Part shown: one piece after another, positions 38,216 through 49,606 of the stretch | How the letters are laid out: each line of letters begins with the position of its first letter | Numbering within the stretch: position 1 is the stretch's first letter | Assembly (NCBI GenBank): GCA_026874595.1 | Contig: CM049309.1 | Coordinates: forward strand, 25,919,033 to 25,983,032 | Direction of reading: 5' to 3' | Length of the DNA: 64,000 bases | Source: Sipunculus nudus | Lineage: Eukaryota > Annelida > Sipuncula > Golfingiida > Sipunculidae | Notes under the pieces: generated by a model | Databases searched by the model: none | Seen by the model: the letters and a program-made list of their open reading frames with translations, nothing else | Told to the model about the DNA's origin: nothing | Made by a program: the position numbers and the translations under genes

Positions 38216-39432
38216 TTAGTGTATGTGTGCCAAGCTATAAGACATTAAGTGCCGCTTAAAATGAATATAAAGTAGAAGTTACTATTTCACATTGTGCCCT
38301 ATTTAGTTATTGTTAATTAATAAAATTTGCCACCTAAAGTAGTGAACATAGCCGCTGGGGTCCACCATGTAACCGGATAAAGGACTAATGCTGTCACTAC
38401 CAAAATCATGACACGCCAAACGATGTTTGATTGACTAGTGGTGAGGTGAATATTTGAAAAATATTTGATAGGTCACAGTTCGTGATAGGGTCAAACTGTT
38501 GTAGAACAGTGGAATATGATATTTGGATTAAGATTTTAACTGTGAAAAACTGAATACGATTCCTTCTTCCACCAACATGGAAGTAATTTGCAACATTAAT
38601 GGCATTTAAATTATTCTGAGCACATCCCTGCTTTTAATCCTGCAACAAGGGGGCTACATTGAAGGCTTCTCTTGTTGGTGATTAAGGCTCGTCTTTTAAA
38701 AAACATTAGTAAGATACCCTTATCAATAGTTTCCCTAAACAAACTTATTACATGGTTATGTAGTCACAGGTTGGTGTCTCACATCTTAATGACGTGAGTT
38801 AATTGTTTTGTTTGTGCCTTGGCCCTGAACTAATTACAGCCAGCGGGTTGAAAGTTTCCAGCAGGTGTCAGCTCAGCAGTCCGTGACTGTTCGAACATAC
38901 AATATCCGGACAGAGAACTATAGTGGAAGCAAGACGGTATCGCATTAAATGAAAGTTCTGTCAACATTCATACTGTCAACCATACAATGATGGTATTTGA
39001 ACCATGTGACACCTTGATTTCCATAAACACGTGCTTCCCATGCATGCAAGTGTTCTTTTGATTGGCGAGGCAGTCACATGTCATAGACAGAGAGCCAATA
39101 AGAGGTTTGCAGTTAAAATTCACCCATGTGACTTCATTCATGTGGCGATCATGACAGGGTTTTGCAAGCAGACCGGTTTCAAATGAATAGTTTTTACCAG
39201 CCACAGCTGATCAAAACATGCATAAAATTTTAGCAACTGTCTATTTTGGTTTTATAAATGTATTTCATTTTATTAATCATAGTAAACTGTTATATTTCTT
39301 GACCGTACAGCATTTCCTGTTTATATGTAGACATGATACAGACCAACATTGCTCGCTGTCATTAATTACATAAAAGCAAAATACATTATTTACAAGAGGA
39401 TTTTAATAATGAAGAAAGTGACAATAGACTAA
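38216..39432. other. Intron sequence with a SWIM-like fragment on the minus strand
   Basis: About 38968-39215 minus is open and reads TCDCLANQKNTCMHGKHVF, a CxC-x7-CxH pattern like a SWIM zinc finger, preceded by LLAKPCHDRHMNEVTWVNFN. Such fingers are common in transposon-linked proteins. No catalytic domain nearby. The rest shows nothing. Confidence 0.3.
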
Positions 39433-40068
39433 AACAAGGGACCCATGGGTCACTATGCTCAGCTGAAGTTGACCTTGAAGGTAAAAATCTAAAATAATAT
39501 CAAATGGAGATAAAGTGGGAGGATGAGGTAGTATAGGCCATGGCTGGTTTATATGATTTGTTTGTATTGATGAGCAAGAAATTGTTGTAAATAATATTTT
39601 GTGACCAGACTATGTGTTTCCTAATGTTGAAACTGAAGCATGTGAGCAGTTTGTGAACAAATGATCTGTACTATAACCATGATCATTAGTTGGCTTTTTG
39701 ATAAACTGTTGACATTTCAGTAGTTTACACATTTGTTCAATTGAATCTATTTTTTTGTATAATATATATTATTAAATATATATGTATATTTTTTTTATTT
39801 TATGAAATGTATACAGTTGATATATAACTAATTAACAACATACATACAGGGTAAGCAAAGCCTGATCTCCAATTCTGCTGAGGCAGGAAAATAATGAACA
39901 AATGTTTGTATTAGATCCTCTTTTTTTTTCAAACCAATTTTTTTTTATAATAAGTTTATATTTTTATACATTTCCAATATGACATATATATCTGAATATA
40001 AAAGTTGATTAATAATTCTCAACTGCATCATTATACATCTCAATCTTGTCAGATAACACCACATCATG
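39433..40068 (+). mobile_element. Family A 5' part, host of the gypsy insertion
   Basis: Starts AACAAGGGACCCATGGGTCA; continues with family words until the CATAC target site at 40069. Confidence 0.55.
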
Positions 40069-40073
40069 CATAC

Positions 40074-41033
40074 TGTCACGAAAGTGCTTTGTTTACATTA
40101 GCGTCACTGTGGCGGGGGGGGAGAGTCGTGTCCTCTTTGACCCTTGGACTGTCGTCCCGGTTCATTGTGCAAGGGAGTTGAGGTGGATTTAATTCTTTTA
40201 GAGAGCCGAAAACTTGTTATTTTAGTCTCGCCGGCACTGGGGCTGCAATTAATCGGCTTTAATTCAACTGGGGTTCCGTTCGAGAGGCCAACTTTAAGGT
40301 ATTCGGGGCAGACGGCCACGAACCTAGGATCTGAGCACACGTATATAGAATGCTCTGTGAAATCTGTGAAACCTGTGAATCAGAAACCCCGAGTCTGAAG
40401 TTAAACGTTGAAATGTGCAGTATTGCAGCTACCAACAGGACACATCACCCAACCGTGACAGGCAACCTGGAGGGGCAGCTCGGACCACGTGGCACATGAG
40501 GCTGGGGCCGGCTTGACACCGTATAACCACGCTGAGAGGTTGAGAGCAGGCATTGTTCGATATTGAGGTCTGGTAAGCCCTTAACCTGATTGTTGGCTTC
40601 TTGATAACGGAGCTGGTGATATTGCAGCCTCTTAATGTATGTCATTTGATTTCAGTAGCGTAACATCTTAATTCCTGAATTACTACTTTAATATGCACAG
40701 CACGTGTTTTGTAAAGGTTTTCAAATGTCAAAGGCTACCGCATGTCTGCGTCATTGTTCATCAGTTTATTCCTGTGATTTCATATAGTTGCCTCTTTTTC
40801 CCGCAGTAAACACTAGCCCGGGACTACTGGGCCACGACCGTTTACATACTTGGCTACGGGTAACGCTCAGAAGCAGGCTGTCTGATACACGAGGCGACGT
40901 GAGGCACAGCGGCTGAGGCCATATTAGTTATATTGAATAAATTTGTATACCAAACCGCATTCTTGTTATTTGTCATATGCCTTCCGGCCTTTAATTTGGT
41001 TGAGAAAGAACTCAATCACAAATTTTCGTGACA
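40074..41033 (+). repeat. 5' long terminal repeat
   Basis: 960 bp, TG...CA ends. By hand comparison with the 3' copy there are about 20 substitutions plus a few indels, including a 9-bp block present here (near 40747) and missing on the right, so identity is about 98%. The run of nine G at about 40113 is two longer than in the 3' copy. Confidence 0.95.
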
Positions 41034-41035
41034 TT

Positions 41036-41053
41036 TGGCGACCGCGACGAGAC
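41036..41053 (+). other. Primer-binding site of the gypsy element
   Basis: TGGCGACCGCGACGAGAC begins two bases after the 5' LTR. It starts TGG as expected for pairing to a tRNA CCA end. I did not assign the tRNA. Confidence 0.7.
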
Positions 41054-41275
41054 CAAATAGAGGCCGTAGTGGGCATTTGACAGATAACATTTACGAACCA
41101 TATTACCATCTTATATTGTTTGTTTGCGCAGAGGGTCTGATCTTTCGCGATAACGTAGAATTAATCGCTAGCCTTTGTTGGTTATTAGTTTTAGCAGGTG
41201 TTTCTGGTTAGAGGCGAATGAGTCAGCACGGCCGGAATTCTTTGTGGTTCACAGAGCGAGTTATAATAGCTGTCA

Positions 41276-41443
41276 GGTGCGTAACGGAGCTCACACCGTA
41301 TCGTGGCGGTTATATGTTCGTTCAAGTGCGTAACGGAACTCGCACTTATCTTTCGCAGACACAGTGCATCAAGTGTGTTACGGAACTCACACTTTTAAAC
41401 AGTTTGCAGTAATATTTTCTCCAGTGCGTAACGGAACTCGCAC
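41276..41443 (+). promoter_or_regulatory. Four leader hairpins upstream of gag
   Basis: Four copies of a stem-loop at 41276-41297, 41324-41347, 41371-41394 and 41424-41443. The loop is TAACGGAACT or a one- or two-base variant. The arms are AAGTGCG/CGCACTT in copy 2, AAGTGTG/CACACTT in copy 3 (both sides changed, pairing kept), GTGCG/CGCAC in copy 4, and an imperfect pair in copy 1. They lie in the untranslated leader about 130-300 bp before the gag start. Role unknown; packaging, dimerisation or translation control are possible. Confidence 0.75.
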
Positions 41444-41570
41444 AAAGGTAGATCCGTAAAGGGCTGTGTGTATGGTCGCGTGTGTGTAGACCTAACGATA
41501 GAAAGTGGGCCAGTATTGTGACACTGCCCTCAGTATTTGGTAACGTGTGCTTTATTGTTTAACACATGCC

Positions 41571-42600
41571 ATGGATCTTAAAGAAATAGTTGCTCTAGGG
41601 AAAGAGTTAGGATACAGGGGCGACTCCCTCCAAACATTTGTTAAAGAAGAATCCGATAGACAGGATAGAAAAGCTCAGCAAGCTGTCGAGCGAGCGGAGC
41701 GGGCCGCGGAGCGCGAAAAGCGTGAAAGCGAGGAGCAGAGAGCTCATGAGTTTAAAATGATTCAAGAGCAGAAAGAGCTCTTGCGGTTACAAAGTCAGAC
41801 AGGGGTTAGAATGGATAATGTAGCAGAGGCTACCGTTAGGACCCCGAGCATTAAAATCCCCACCTACGATGACGGTAAAGACAGTATGGACGCATACATT
41901 GAACGTTTTGAACGTTTCGCGATAAGCCAAGGGTGGAAACGTGAAAACTGGGCAGTAAGCCTAAGTGCGTTGCTCAAGGGAAAAGCCCTTGAGGTTTATT
42001 CTCTCCTGACGTCAGAGGAGGCGTTCGATTATGACATCCTTAAGCATGCGCTTTTAAAGCTGTATAACCTCACAGAGGAAGGTTATAGAACGAAATTCAG
42101 GACGTGTCGCCCTGAACGTAATGAAACCCCGATACAATTTGCGGCACGCATTGGCGGTTATTGTAGCAAGTGGGTACAGCTTTCGGGTATTGAACAAGAT
42201 TACAAATCATTGTTAGATTTGATCCTGCGTGAGCAGTTTATCCGATCCTGTAGTGAGAAGCAATGAGAAGCAATGTAAAACCATTGATATGTTAGCATCT
42301 GCAGCAGAGAGTTACACAGAGGCCCATGGGTTAGGTTGTTTTGTTGGGCAAGCCAAACCGGTTTATAGACCTAGATTCCAAGGTCGGACTGAGCAGGGCG
42401 TAGCCAATGATCGTAAACCAGGTGGTCACGTGGGTAGCAAGCCTACCAGTTCTTTCGGTAAATCGCACGGCCGCAGATGTTTTCTGTGTGATAGCCCGGC
42501 ACATCTTGCAAAAGACTGTAAGATGTATGCTAAACAGTCAGGTGGTAGAGAGAAAGCAGCATCTCTCGAGATGCCCAGGTCCAGATGTAAGGACAGTACT
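41571..42600 (+). pseudogene. gag: gag of the gypsy element (frameshifted)
   Basis: Structural capsid/nucleocapsid polyprotein. ATG at 41571 (MDLKEIVALGKELGY) is preferred over an upstream in-frame ATG at 41547 because it has the better context and matches the usual gag N-terminus. A charged Arg/Glu-rich stretch (roughly residues 30-75) suggests a coiled coil. A capsid-like segment follows (LSALLKGKALEVYSLL). The frame breaks at a perfect 10-bp tandem duplication (GAGAAGCAAT at 42255-42264 and 42265-42274); reading continues in another frame to a CCHC zinc knuckle CFLCDSPAHLAKDC at 42478-42519. The end of gag relative to protease is not marked by a stop in this copy. Confidence 0.88.
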
Positions 42601-43410
42601 TCTTGCGTTGCAGAACAAAATGGGGCGTCCGGGGAGAAAGACAACGAGGTAGGTTGCTTTGTGAATGAACTCCGGGATTGTTGTAAATTTGATGAGCAGA
42701 GTGTTGAATTGAGGTGTGGCCACCATGTGACTTTATTGAATATGAATGGTTCTTCAAAGGTAAGGGGCTCACAACTAAAAATGCCCACGTGTGAGGGCCA
42801 GATCGAAGGGAAAACAGTCACGGTACTCCGTGATTCTGGCTGCAGCAGTGCAGTTGTGCGACGTGAGTTGGTACCGGAAAGCCAGTTTCTTGGAGAGAAT
42901 CAGGATTGCTTGTTGATTGACGGAACCGCACGCACATTTCCTCTTGCAGTCGTTCAGGTAAGTACTCCTTTCTATTCAGGAGAACTCAGGGTTTTGTGCG
43001 TATCTGATCCCGTTTATGATCTCATTATTGGCAATGTATCTGGTGCGCGTGAGCCATCTGATCCTAATCCTAATTGGACTATCGGTAATAACAAGTCTGT
43101 TACCTGTGGTAAGGCTGAAACTGCAGCTAAGGAGGTAAGTGTCACAGATGACGCGTACGCAGTTGAAACGAGGCAGATGGCAGGGCAGAAGGATAAGCCG
43201 ACTCGTCCTTTGAAGGTTCCCAGTCAGATCGGAGAGGTAAGTCCTGACCAATTTCTTAAGTACCAGCAGGAGGATGATATTCTGTCGCATCTGTGGCAGA
43301 AGGCTAAAGAACCTCCACCGGAAGGTAGTAAGTACCAGTTCCTTGTAAAGAATAATTTCCTTGTGAGAAGACGTCTAGAGAAGAGCCATTTGAGTCAAGG
43401 TGATCAGTAA
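42601..43410 (+). pseudogene. pol: Protease region of the gypsy element
   Basis: Aspartic protease in the same frame as the zinc knuckle. The catalytic triad is DSG (LRDSGCSSAVV, Asp codon at 42832), and the flap-end element DLIIGN lies near 43018. DSG replaces the more common DTG and is seen in some gypsy clades. After the protease comes a linker (FLKYQQEDDILSHLWQKAKE) of the kind that precedes an integrase zinc finger. The frame is closed by TAA at 43408-43410, but the same frame resumes immediately with integrase sequence, so this is a disabling stop, not a natural end. Confidence 0.88.
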
Positions 43411-44585
43411 GTAGTGCCAGCTAACTGCAGGCGTGATATCTTAAAAATGGGTCATGAGACACTGATGGCGGGGCATCAGGGAATCAGCCGTACTTATGAC
43501 TGCATAAGGAGCCAGTTCTATTGGCCTGGTATGTACGAGGAGGTAAGCCTGTTTTGCAGGTCTTGTGGGATTTGCCAGAGGACTTTGCCGAAAGGCAAGG
43601 TAGTCCAGGTACCTTTAGGGCGTATGCCGATAATGGATACCCCGTTTAAACGCATAGCGCTTGATATAATCTGAGCTATCCATCCTCCATCCGACAGGGG
43701 TCACAGATATGTGCTCACAATAATGGATTATGCCACCAGGTATCCCGAGGCAGTGCCACTAAAAAACATTGATACAGAGACCGTGGCAGAGGCATTAGTT
43801 GAGGTTTACTCAAGGGTAGGTGTGCCATCCGAAGTCTTAACAGACAAAGGCACGCAGTTTACCTCAGATCTGATGAAAGAGGTAAGTCGTCTCCTTTCTA
43901 TTAAACAGCTGACCTGTACAGTCCGACATCCGATCTGTAATGGTATGATTGAGAAGCACAATGGTGTGCTCAAGCAGATGCTCAAACGTATGGCAGCAGA
44001 GAGGCCTCGAGACTGGGACCGCTACTCACCAGCGTTACTGTTTTGCTGTAGGGAAGCGCCACACGAATCTCTTGGGTTCAGTCCATTCGAGCTGTTGTAT
44101 GGGAGGTTTGTTAGGGGGCCCATGACAATTCTGAGAGAATTGTGGACGCGTGAGAACGCAGACCCAGAGGTCAAGAGTACCTACCAGTATGTAGTTGATT
44201 TACAGAACCGTTTGTCAGAAACACTCAAATTAGCTAGGAAAACCTTGCAAAAGAAGCTGGTAGGTATAAAATATATTACGACCAGAAGCGCCGGGGCAGG
44301 GATTTGAAGGTAGGTGACAAAGTTCTTGTTCTTGAGTCCACTGATAGTAACAAATTATTGATGCAGTGGAAAGGGCCATTCAAGGTCGTCGAGAAGTTTA
44401 ACGACTGCGACTATCGCATACAAATGGATGGTAAGGAAAGAGTGTATCATATTAATTTACTCAAAAAGTACATCGAGAGGGATCAAACGGACAGCTACTG
44501 TCTACTCGGTGTATTTGGTATAGAACAGCCAAGGTCAACCAGTACGGAACAGGTAAGTGATGGAAGTATTCCTGAGGATGAATAA
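43411..44585 (+). pseudogene. pol: Integrase of the gypsy element, upstream of RT
   Basis: Inserts the cDNA copy. An HHCC zinc finger spans about 43452-43575 (GHETLMAGH, then CRSCGIC). The DD35E core is visible: Asp at 43726 (IMDYATRYPEAVPL), Asp at 43843 (VLTDKGTQFTSDL), Glu at 43951 (GMIEKHNGVL), with exactly 35 residues between the last two. A C-terminal GPY/F-type module (MQWKGPFKVVEKFNDCDYRI) follows. Defects: in-frame TGA at 43672-43674, a frameshift at about 44240-44265, and TAA at 44583-44585. All catalytic residues survive. Its place before reverse transcriptase is the notable feature. Confidence 0.92.
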
Positions 44586-45632
44586 GAGGGTAGTGACGTG
44601 TCTGAGGCTGCTCACAGGATAGTGCCCTTACCTAGCTCCATCCAGAAAGAATTTTTTGGTGACGTAGAACTAGGACCAAATTTAGACTCATCACAGAGGG
44701 CAGAGGTAAGCGCTCTTTTGGGGCAATTCGCATCTACGTTTACTGATGTTCCTAAGAGAACCGATCTCCTAGAATGTGAAATTAAATTGACCACAGATGA
44801 ACCCGTGCGTTCTTGACCATATCCAGTACCACATGCAGTTAGGGATGTTATGGGCAGTGAGGTCCAAAAGATGGATATCGGTGTAATCGAGAGATCGGAC
44901 TCGTGTTACTCTAGCCCCGTGGTATTGGTAAAGAAAAAAGACCAAAGTGTCAGGTTCTGTGTAGATTTCAGAAAACTGAACAGGATCACAATTTTTGACC
45001 CCGAACCGATGCCTAACCCGGAGGATTTGTTCCCATTGCTCACGAGCAGTGAATATCTGTCTAAATTAGACATGAGCAAGGGTTATTGGCAAATCCCGAT
45101 GGCCGAAAAATCAAAGAGATTAACGGCATTCATAACACCAAATGGCCTATACCATTTTGTGGTTATGCCGTTCGGATTAGTGAATTCGGCACAATGCTTC
45201 ACCAGATTAGTCAGAAGGTTATTTCAGGGAGTCCCTAACGTCCTGTATTATGTGGACTATATACTCATCCATCACCAGTCCTGGTCTGAGCATATGAAAA
45301 CCTTGAAGATTGTTCTCCATATGCTGGAGAAAGCAAACTTGTCAGTTAGACCCTCTAAATGTTTCATTGGGTTTAACAATGTTGAATTTTTGGGTCATCA
45401 TGTTGGCAGCGGTGCATTGGCGACAAATCCCCAACTTCTAAAGAAAATACAGGATTTTGAGCGACCAAAAACCAAAACTCAAGTGCGATCTTTCGTAGGA
45501 CTTGTCAGTTTCTACAGGAAATTCGTCCCGAATTTCGCTGATATCGCGTTACCGCTCACGGATCTAACGCAAAAGGGGAACCCAATACTGTTACCTGGGG
45601 GGAAGCTCAGGAGCAAGCATACCGCACGTTGA
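44586..45632 (+). pseudogene. pol: Reverse transcriptase of the gypsy element
   Basis: Gypsy-type polymerase. An N-terminal part (SALLGQFASTFTDVPKRTD) is separated from the rest by TGA at 44814-44816. Then come SSPVVLVKKKDQSVRFCVDF, the first catalytic Asp in LSKLDMSKGYWQI, FVVMPFGLVNSAQCF, and the active-site strand, which reads YVDY instead of YVDD (TAT at 45258-45260), so one metal-binding Asp is lost. FLGHHVG and VRSFVGLVSFYRKFVPNFAD close the thumb region. A frameshift near 45573-45592, at a run of A then G, takes the frame out before RNase H. Confidence 0.93.
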
Positions 45633-46066
45633 AAAAATGCTTATCAAACCCTCCTATTCTCAAACTTCCGGATTTCAGCAAAACGTTTTACGTTAGAACA
45701 GAAGCATCTGATGTAGGGATAGCAGCCATCCTGTTTCAGGAAAGTGATGAAACAATGCATCCGATCGCATATGCTTCGAAAAAGTTACTCCAGCGGCAAC
45801 GGAACTACTCCACCATTGAGCGGGAGTGCTTGAGCATCATTTGGGCAGTACAAAAGTTCGAGGCCTACCTATACGGGCGCGAATTCGTTATCCAAACAGA
45901 TCACCAGCTGTTAGTGTACATTGATAGATCTAAAACCGTAAACAAGCGTATCATGAGGTGGGCCATGGTACTACAAGAATACCGCTTCCGCTAAGAAGCG
46001 ATCCCTGGTAAGCAAAATTATGGACCCGACTTTTTAAGTTGTGTGCCTGGACAAGATGTCAAGTAA
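45629..46066 (+). pseudogene. pol: RNase H of the gypsy element
   Basis: Degrades RNA in the RNA-DNA hybrid. TFYVRTEASDVGIAAILFQ marks the start; the first catalytic Asp of the usual RTDASD is Glu here (45701-45703). Glu in ERECLSIIWAVQKFEAYLYG and Asp in QTDHQLL are kept. An in-frame TAA at 45992-45994 interrupts it; the same frame then runs through EAIPGKQNYGPDFLSC to a second TAA at 46064-46066, which is probably the original end of pol. The rest up to the polypurine tract is non-coding. Confidence 0.88.
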
Positions 46067-46244
46067 ATCTGTGTGCCTGGGTTACTTATTCCTGTTAGGA
46101 TAAGTCAGTATAAGAACCTCTTTCTTAAAATCTTTTAGATCCAGACTGGATATTTTATTTACGTAAAGCGATTTATTTTAAAAACAACAGTCTTTCGTGA
46201 TTAGGTCGGAAAAACTCCAGGGAATTTTCTTAAAGGGGGAGTAA

Positions 46245-47193
46245 TGTCACGAAAGTGCTTTGTTTACATTAGCGTCACTGTGGCGGGGGGAGAGTCGTGT
46301 CCTCTTTGACCCTTGGACTGTCGTCCCGGTTCATTGTGCAAGGGAGTTGAGGTGGATTTAATTCTTTTAGAGAGCCGAAAACTTGTTATTTTAGTCTTGC
46401 CGGCACTGGGGCTGCAATTTATCGGCTTTAATTCAACTGGGGTTCCGTTCGAGAGGCCAACTTTAAGGTATTCAGGGCAGACAGCCACGAACCTCGGATC
46501 TGAGCACACGTATATAGAATGCTCTGTGAAATCTGTGAAACCTGTGAATCAGAAACCCTGAGTCTGAAGTTAAACGTTGAAATGTGCAGTATTGCAGCTA
46601 CCAACAGGACACATCACCCAACCGTGACAGGCAACCTGGAGGGGCAGCTCGGACCACGTGGCACATGAGGCTGGGGCCGGCTTGACACCGTATAACCACG
46701 CTGAGAGGTTGAGAGCGAGCATTGTTCGATATTGAGGTCTGGTAAGCCCTTAACCTGATTGTTGGCTTCTTGATAACGGAGCCGGTGATATTGCAGCCTC
46801 TTAATGTATGTCATTTGATTTCAGTAGCGTAACCCCTTAATTCCTGAATTACTACTTTAATATGCACAGCACGTGTTTTGTAAAGGTTTCCAAATGTCAA
46901 AGGCTACCGCATGTCGTTCATCAGTTTATTCCTGTGATTTCATATAGTTGCCTCTTTTTCCCCGCAGTAAACACTAGCCCGGGACTACAGGGCCACGACC
47001 ATTTACATACTTGGCTACGGGTAACGCTCAGAAGCAGGCCGTCTGATAACGAGGCGACGTGAGGCACAGCGGCTGAGGCCATATAAGTTATATTGAATAA
47101 ATTTGTATACCAAACCGCATTCTTGTTATTTGTCATATGCCTTCCAGCCATTAATTTGGTTGAGAAAGAACTCAATCACGAATTTTCGAGACA
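46245..47193 (+). repeat. 3' long terminal repeat
   Basis: 949 bp, same ends as the 5' copy, followed at once by the CATAC target duplication. Preceded by the polypurine tract AAAGGGGGA and four bases GTAA. Confidence 0.95.
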
Positions 47194-47198
47194 CATAC

Positions 47199-47520
47199 GA
47201 ATATTTATTTATTTTTTACCACAGTAATATATCTTTTAAATCTGAAAAACAATAAATATCTAAAAATAATACTTGATTTGGATTTCACAATTTTAAATTG
47301 TGTCTTTATTTATCCATAATATGCTTTATATTTTATATATTTAAGCATACTGATGGGTTTAATTATATTTGTTAAAATCATTTTAAAGAAAATTGATTTC
47401 TTTAAAAATGAAACATTAACACAACATGGCACCTTCTGGAATACACCTTGAATTACTTTTTCAAGGAAAGTTTTTGTATATTGGATTGGAAACAGCATTA
47501 CAATTAAGGAGATACAGTGA
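47199..47520. other. AT-rich intron sequence, no feature seen
   Basis: Right flank of the gypsy element; continuation of the interrupted older repeat is not obvious. Confidence 0.4.
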
Positions 47521-47559
47521 AAACAATAACCACTAGAATACGGGTAGTCGACAAGCGAC

Positions 47560-48700
47560 TACATGTATCCGCCTAAATCAAAGTGGAACGGGTGAAGTGA
47601 GGTATGGATTGAATGGCAAGGGGAAATAGAGTGAGGTGTGTTGCATATTAGCATGGATGTCTGCAGCTGAAATGTGTATGTGGGTTGCGCCACCTACCAG
47701 AAATCCAGAAAGCTGTCCAAGTTGTATACATATGCAAAATTTTAGGCAAAAGGTCAAACCACTACATGTATATGAGTGATTTTGTCCCACGTCAGACAAA
47801 CAGACAGATGCTGTGCAAAACTGGTTGCAGGTGGCCGCTCCAGTTTTGTGTATGATAAAGAGCTATGCATCTATACATATGCAAAATTTTGGCCCAATCG
47901 GTCAAACGGTTCCTGAGATATGAGCTGGGATGTCTGCAGCATAAACTAGAATGTAGGTGGCGCCACCTGTCATAAAATCAAGAAAGCTTTCCAGCTTGTA
48001 TAAAACTGCAAAATTTTAGGCAGATATGTCAAACCACTGCCAAGATATGAGTGATATTATCACACAGCAGACAAACAGACGGACAGTGTGCAAAATTGGT
48101 TGCAGGTGGCGCCACCAGTTTAGCATATGATAAAGAGCTATGTGAGATCTATACACATGCAAAATTTTGGCCAAATCGGTCTAACAATTCCTGAGATATG
48201 AGCTTGGATGTCTGCAGGGTGACTGTGAATGTAGGTGGCACCACCTGTCACAAAATCAAGTAAGCTATCCAGGATGTATACGCATGCCGAATTTCAGGTG
48301 AATTAGTCAAACCACTGCAGAGATATGAGTGATTTTAACCCAAGGCAGATGAACAGATGGACACTGTGCAAACATGGTTGCAGGTGGCGCCACCATTTTT
48401 TGTGTATGTTATAAAGCTACCCAAGGGCTACATTTGTACAAAATTTGTTTCCTGATCGGTCAAATGGTTCCCAAGATATGTGGGTTTATGTATGGAAACA
48501 GACGCACGAATGGATGCTGGGCAGACAGGAAAGGTCAGAGGTCAAAACAAAATCAGGGCGCAGCAGTTCACATGTGACCTGAACATAATCCCGGGTTTCG
48601 TCCAGCGGTTACGAAGGAGTTCTCCGGAATCCTATGCAGTGGCAGCGGCGGTGTGCAACTGAAAACATAGTTTCCGCAAAACTCTGTTTTGGCGGATACA
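47560..48700. repeat. Second GGTGGCGCCACC palindrome array
   Basis: Same 278-bp-type units as at 25.8-27.6 kb, with exact palindromes near 47957, 48106 and 48386. A 15-G run follows at 48729. Confidence 0.88.
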
Positions 48701-48799
48701 ATTACTGCATAACACTGGTTGGGTTTGTGGGGGGGGGGGGGGGAAGGATTGGGGATCAGATTGGGGTGGTGATATGAGAATAACTCTACACCTGTCACA

Positions 48800-49606
48800 G
48801 CAGGGGATCTCCCCAAGTGACTCTAACAAATCAGAAACCCTGGCAAATGACTACAATAGAGCCTCAAGAAAAAAATCAAAAACTAGCCTAATTTTCAAGC
48901 TTTTATTTTCAGATTTCAGATTTAAACAAATTAAAAACTTATGTTTACATGCTGTGAAAATTAAATCAATGGTACTTACAGGGAAAAAAACATGCCATGG
49001 TCAAAATTGGGCAAAATTTGAGATACTGATTTTATTTTTATGCTAATAACTTAAAAAATTTACAAAATTCAGATCTAATTTTGGGTAAACAATTGAATCC
49101 TAATTAAACATAGTTATATACTTGGGAAAATAGACTCTAGTTTCAAAATTTTTCATGTTAAGTGAGTAATTATTTTTCCTGATTTTTTATCAAGTCCATT
49201 ATGTTTGGGCCTATAGTATATAACTTAAAGAAATTATACTTAACAGACTTAAATTCTGGGATGTACTTGGGAACTATATAGAGGATTTTTATGGTAAATA
49301 TGAGGAAAAACAATATTTGGCAGTGGCCTATTTGATATTAGACAGTCCTGAAGTGTGAAAATAGGTTTTTAATAAAAAAATGAGGTTTTCCCTTAATTTC
49401 TAAAAGGAACAAAGTCGCAAAGACCCAGTTTTTCGGCTTGGTAACATTATGTCGAATTTTGGATTCCTAGGTCTTATGGTGTCAAAACGTGCCACATCTA
49501 CAGACAGACAGACAGACGGACGGACAGATGGACGGACAGCTATACGGACGACGGACGATGGACCACAACTATAGCTCAGATGACTTATAGTCAGCTGAGC
49601 TAAAAA
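48800..49606 (+). mobile_element. Family A 3' part
   Basis: Contains CATGCCATGG, TTATGTTTGGGC, the GGAC/AGAC run at about 49500 and the end CAGCTGAGCTAAAAA. It follows directly on the palindrome array at 47.6-48.7 kb. Confidence 0.6.

Larger units (their letters stand above)
40074..47193 (+). mobile_element. Ty3/gypsy LTR retrotransposon, Gmr1-like gene order, inactive
   Basis: A complete 7.1-kb element: two LTRs beginning TGTCACG and ending ACA, a 5-bp target duplication CATAC (40069-40073 and 47194-47198), a primer-binding-like TGGCGACCGCGACGAGA at 41036 and a purine tract AAAGGGGGA at 46232. Internal order is gag, protease, integrase, reverse transcriptase, RNase H. Integrase before reverse transcriptase is the Ty1/copia order, but the polymerase motifs are gypsy-like; this combination is known from the Gmr1 clade. 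No envelope-like frame is seen. Lesions: a 10-bp duplication in gag, five internal stops, two frameshifts and a changed polymerase active-site residue. It lies on the strand opposite to the host gene, inside its 21-kb intron, within an older family A copy that starts at 39433. Confidence 0.95.

Noticed and set aside
40104-40398. ORFs inside the LTR on both strands
   Set aside because: The same frames recur in the 3' LTR and have no known domain; LTRs of this class are regulatory.
42407-43290. Several antisense and alternative-frame ORFs over gag/protease
   Set aside because: Shadows of the gag-protease frame, which alone carries the zinc knuckle and DSG motif.
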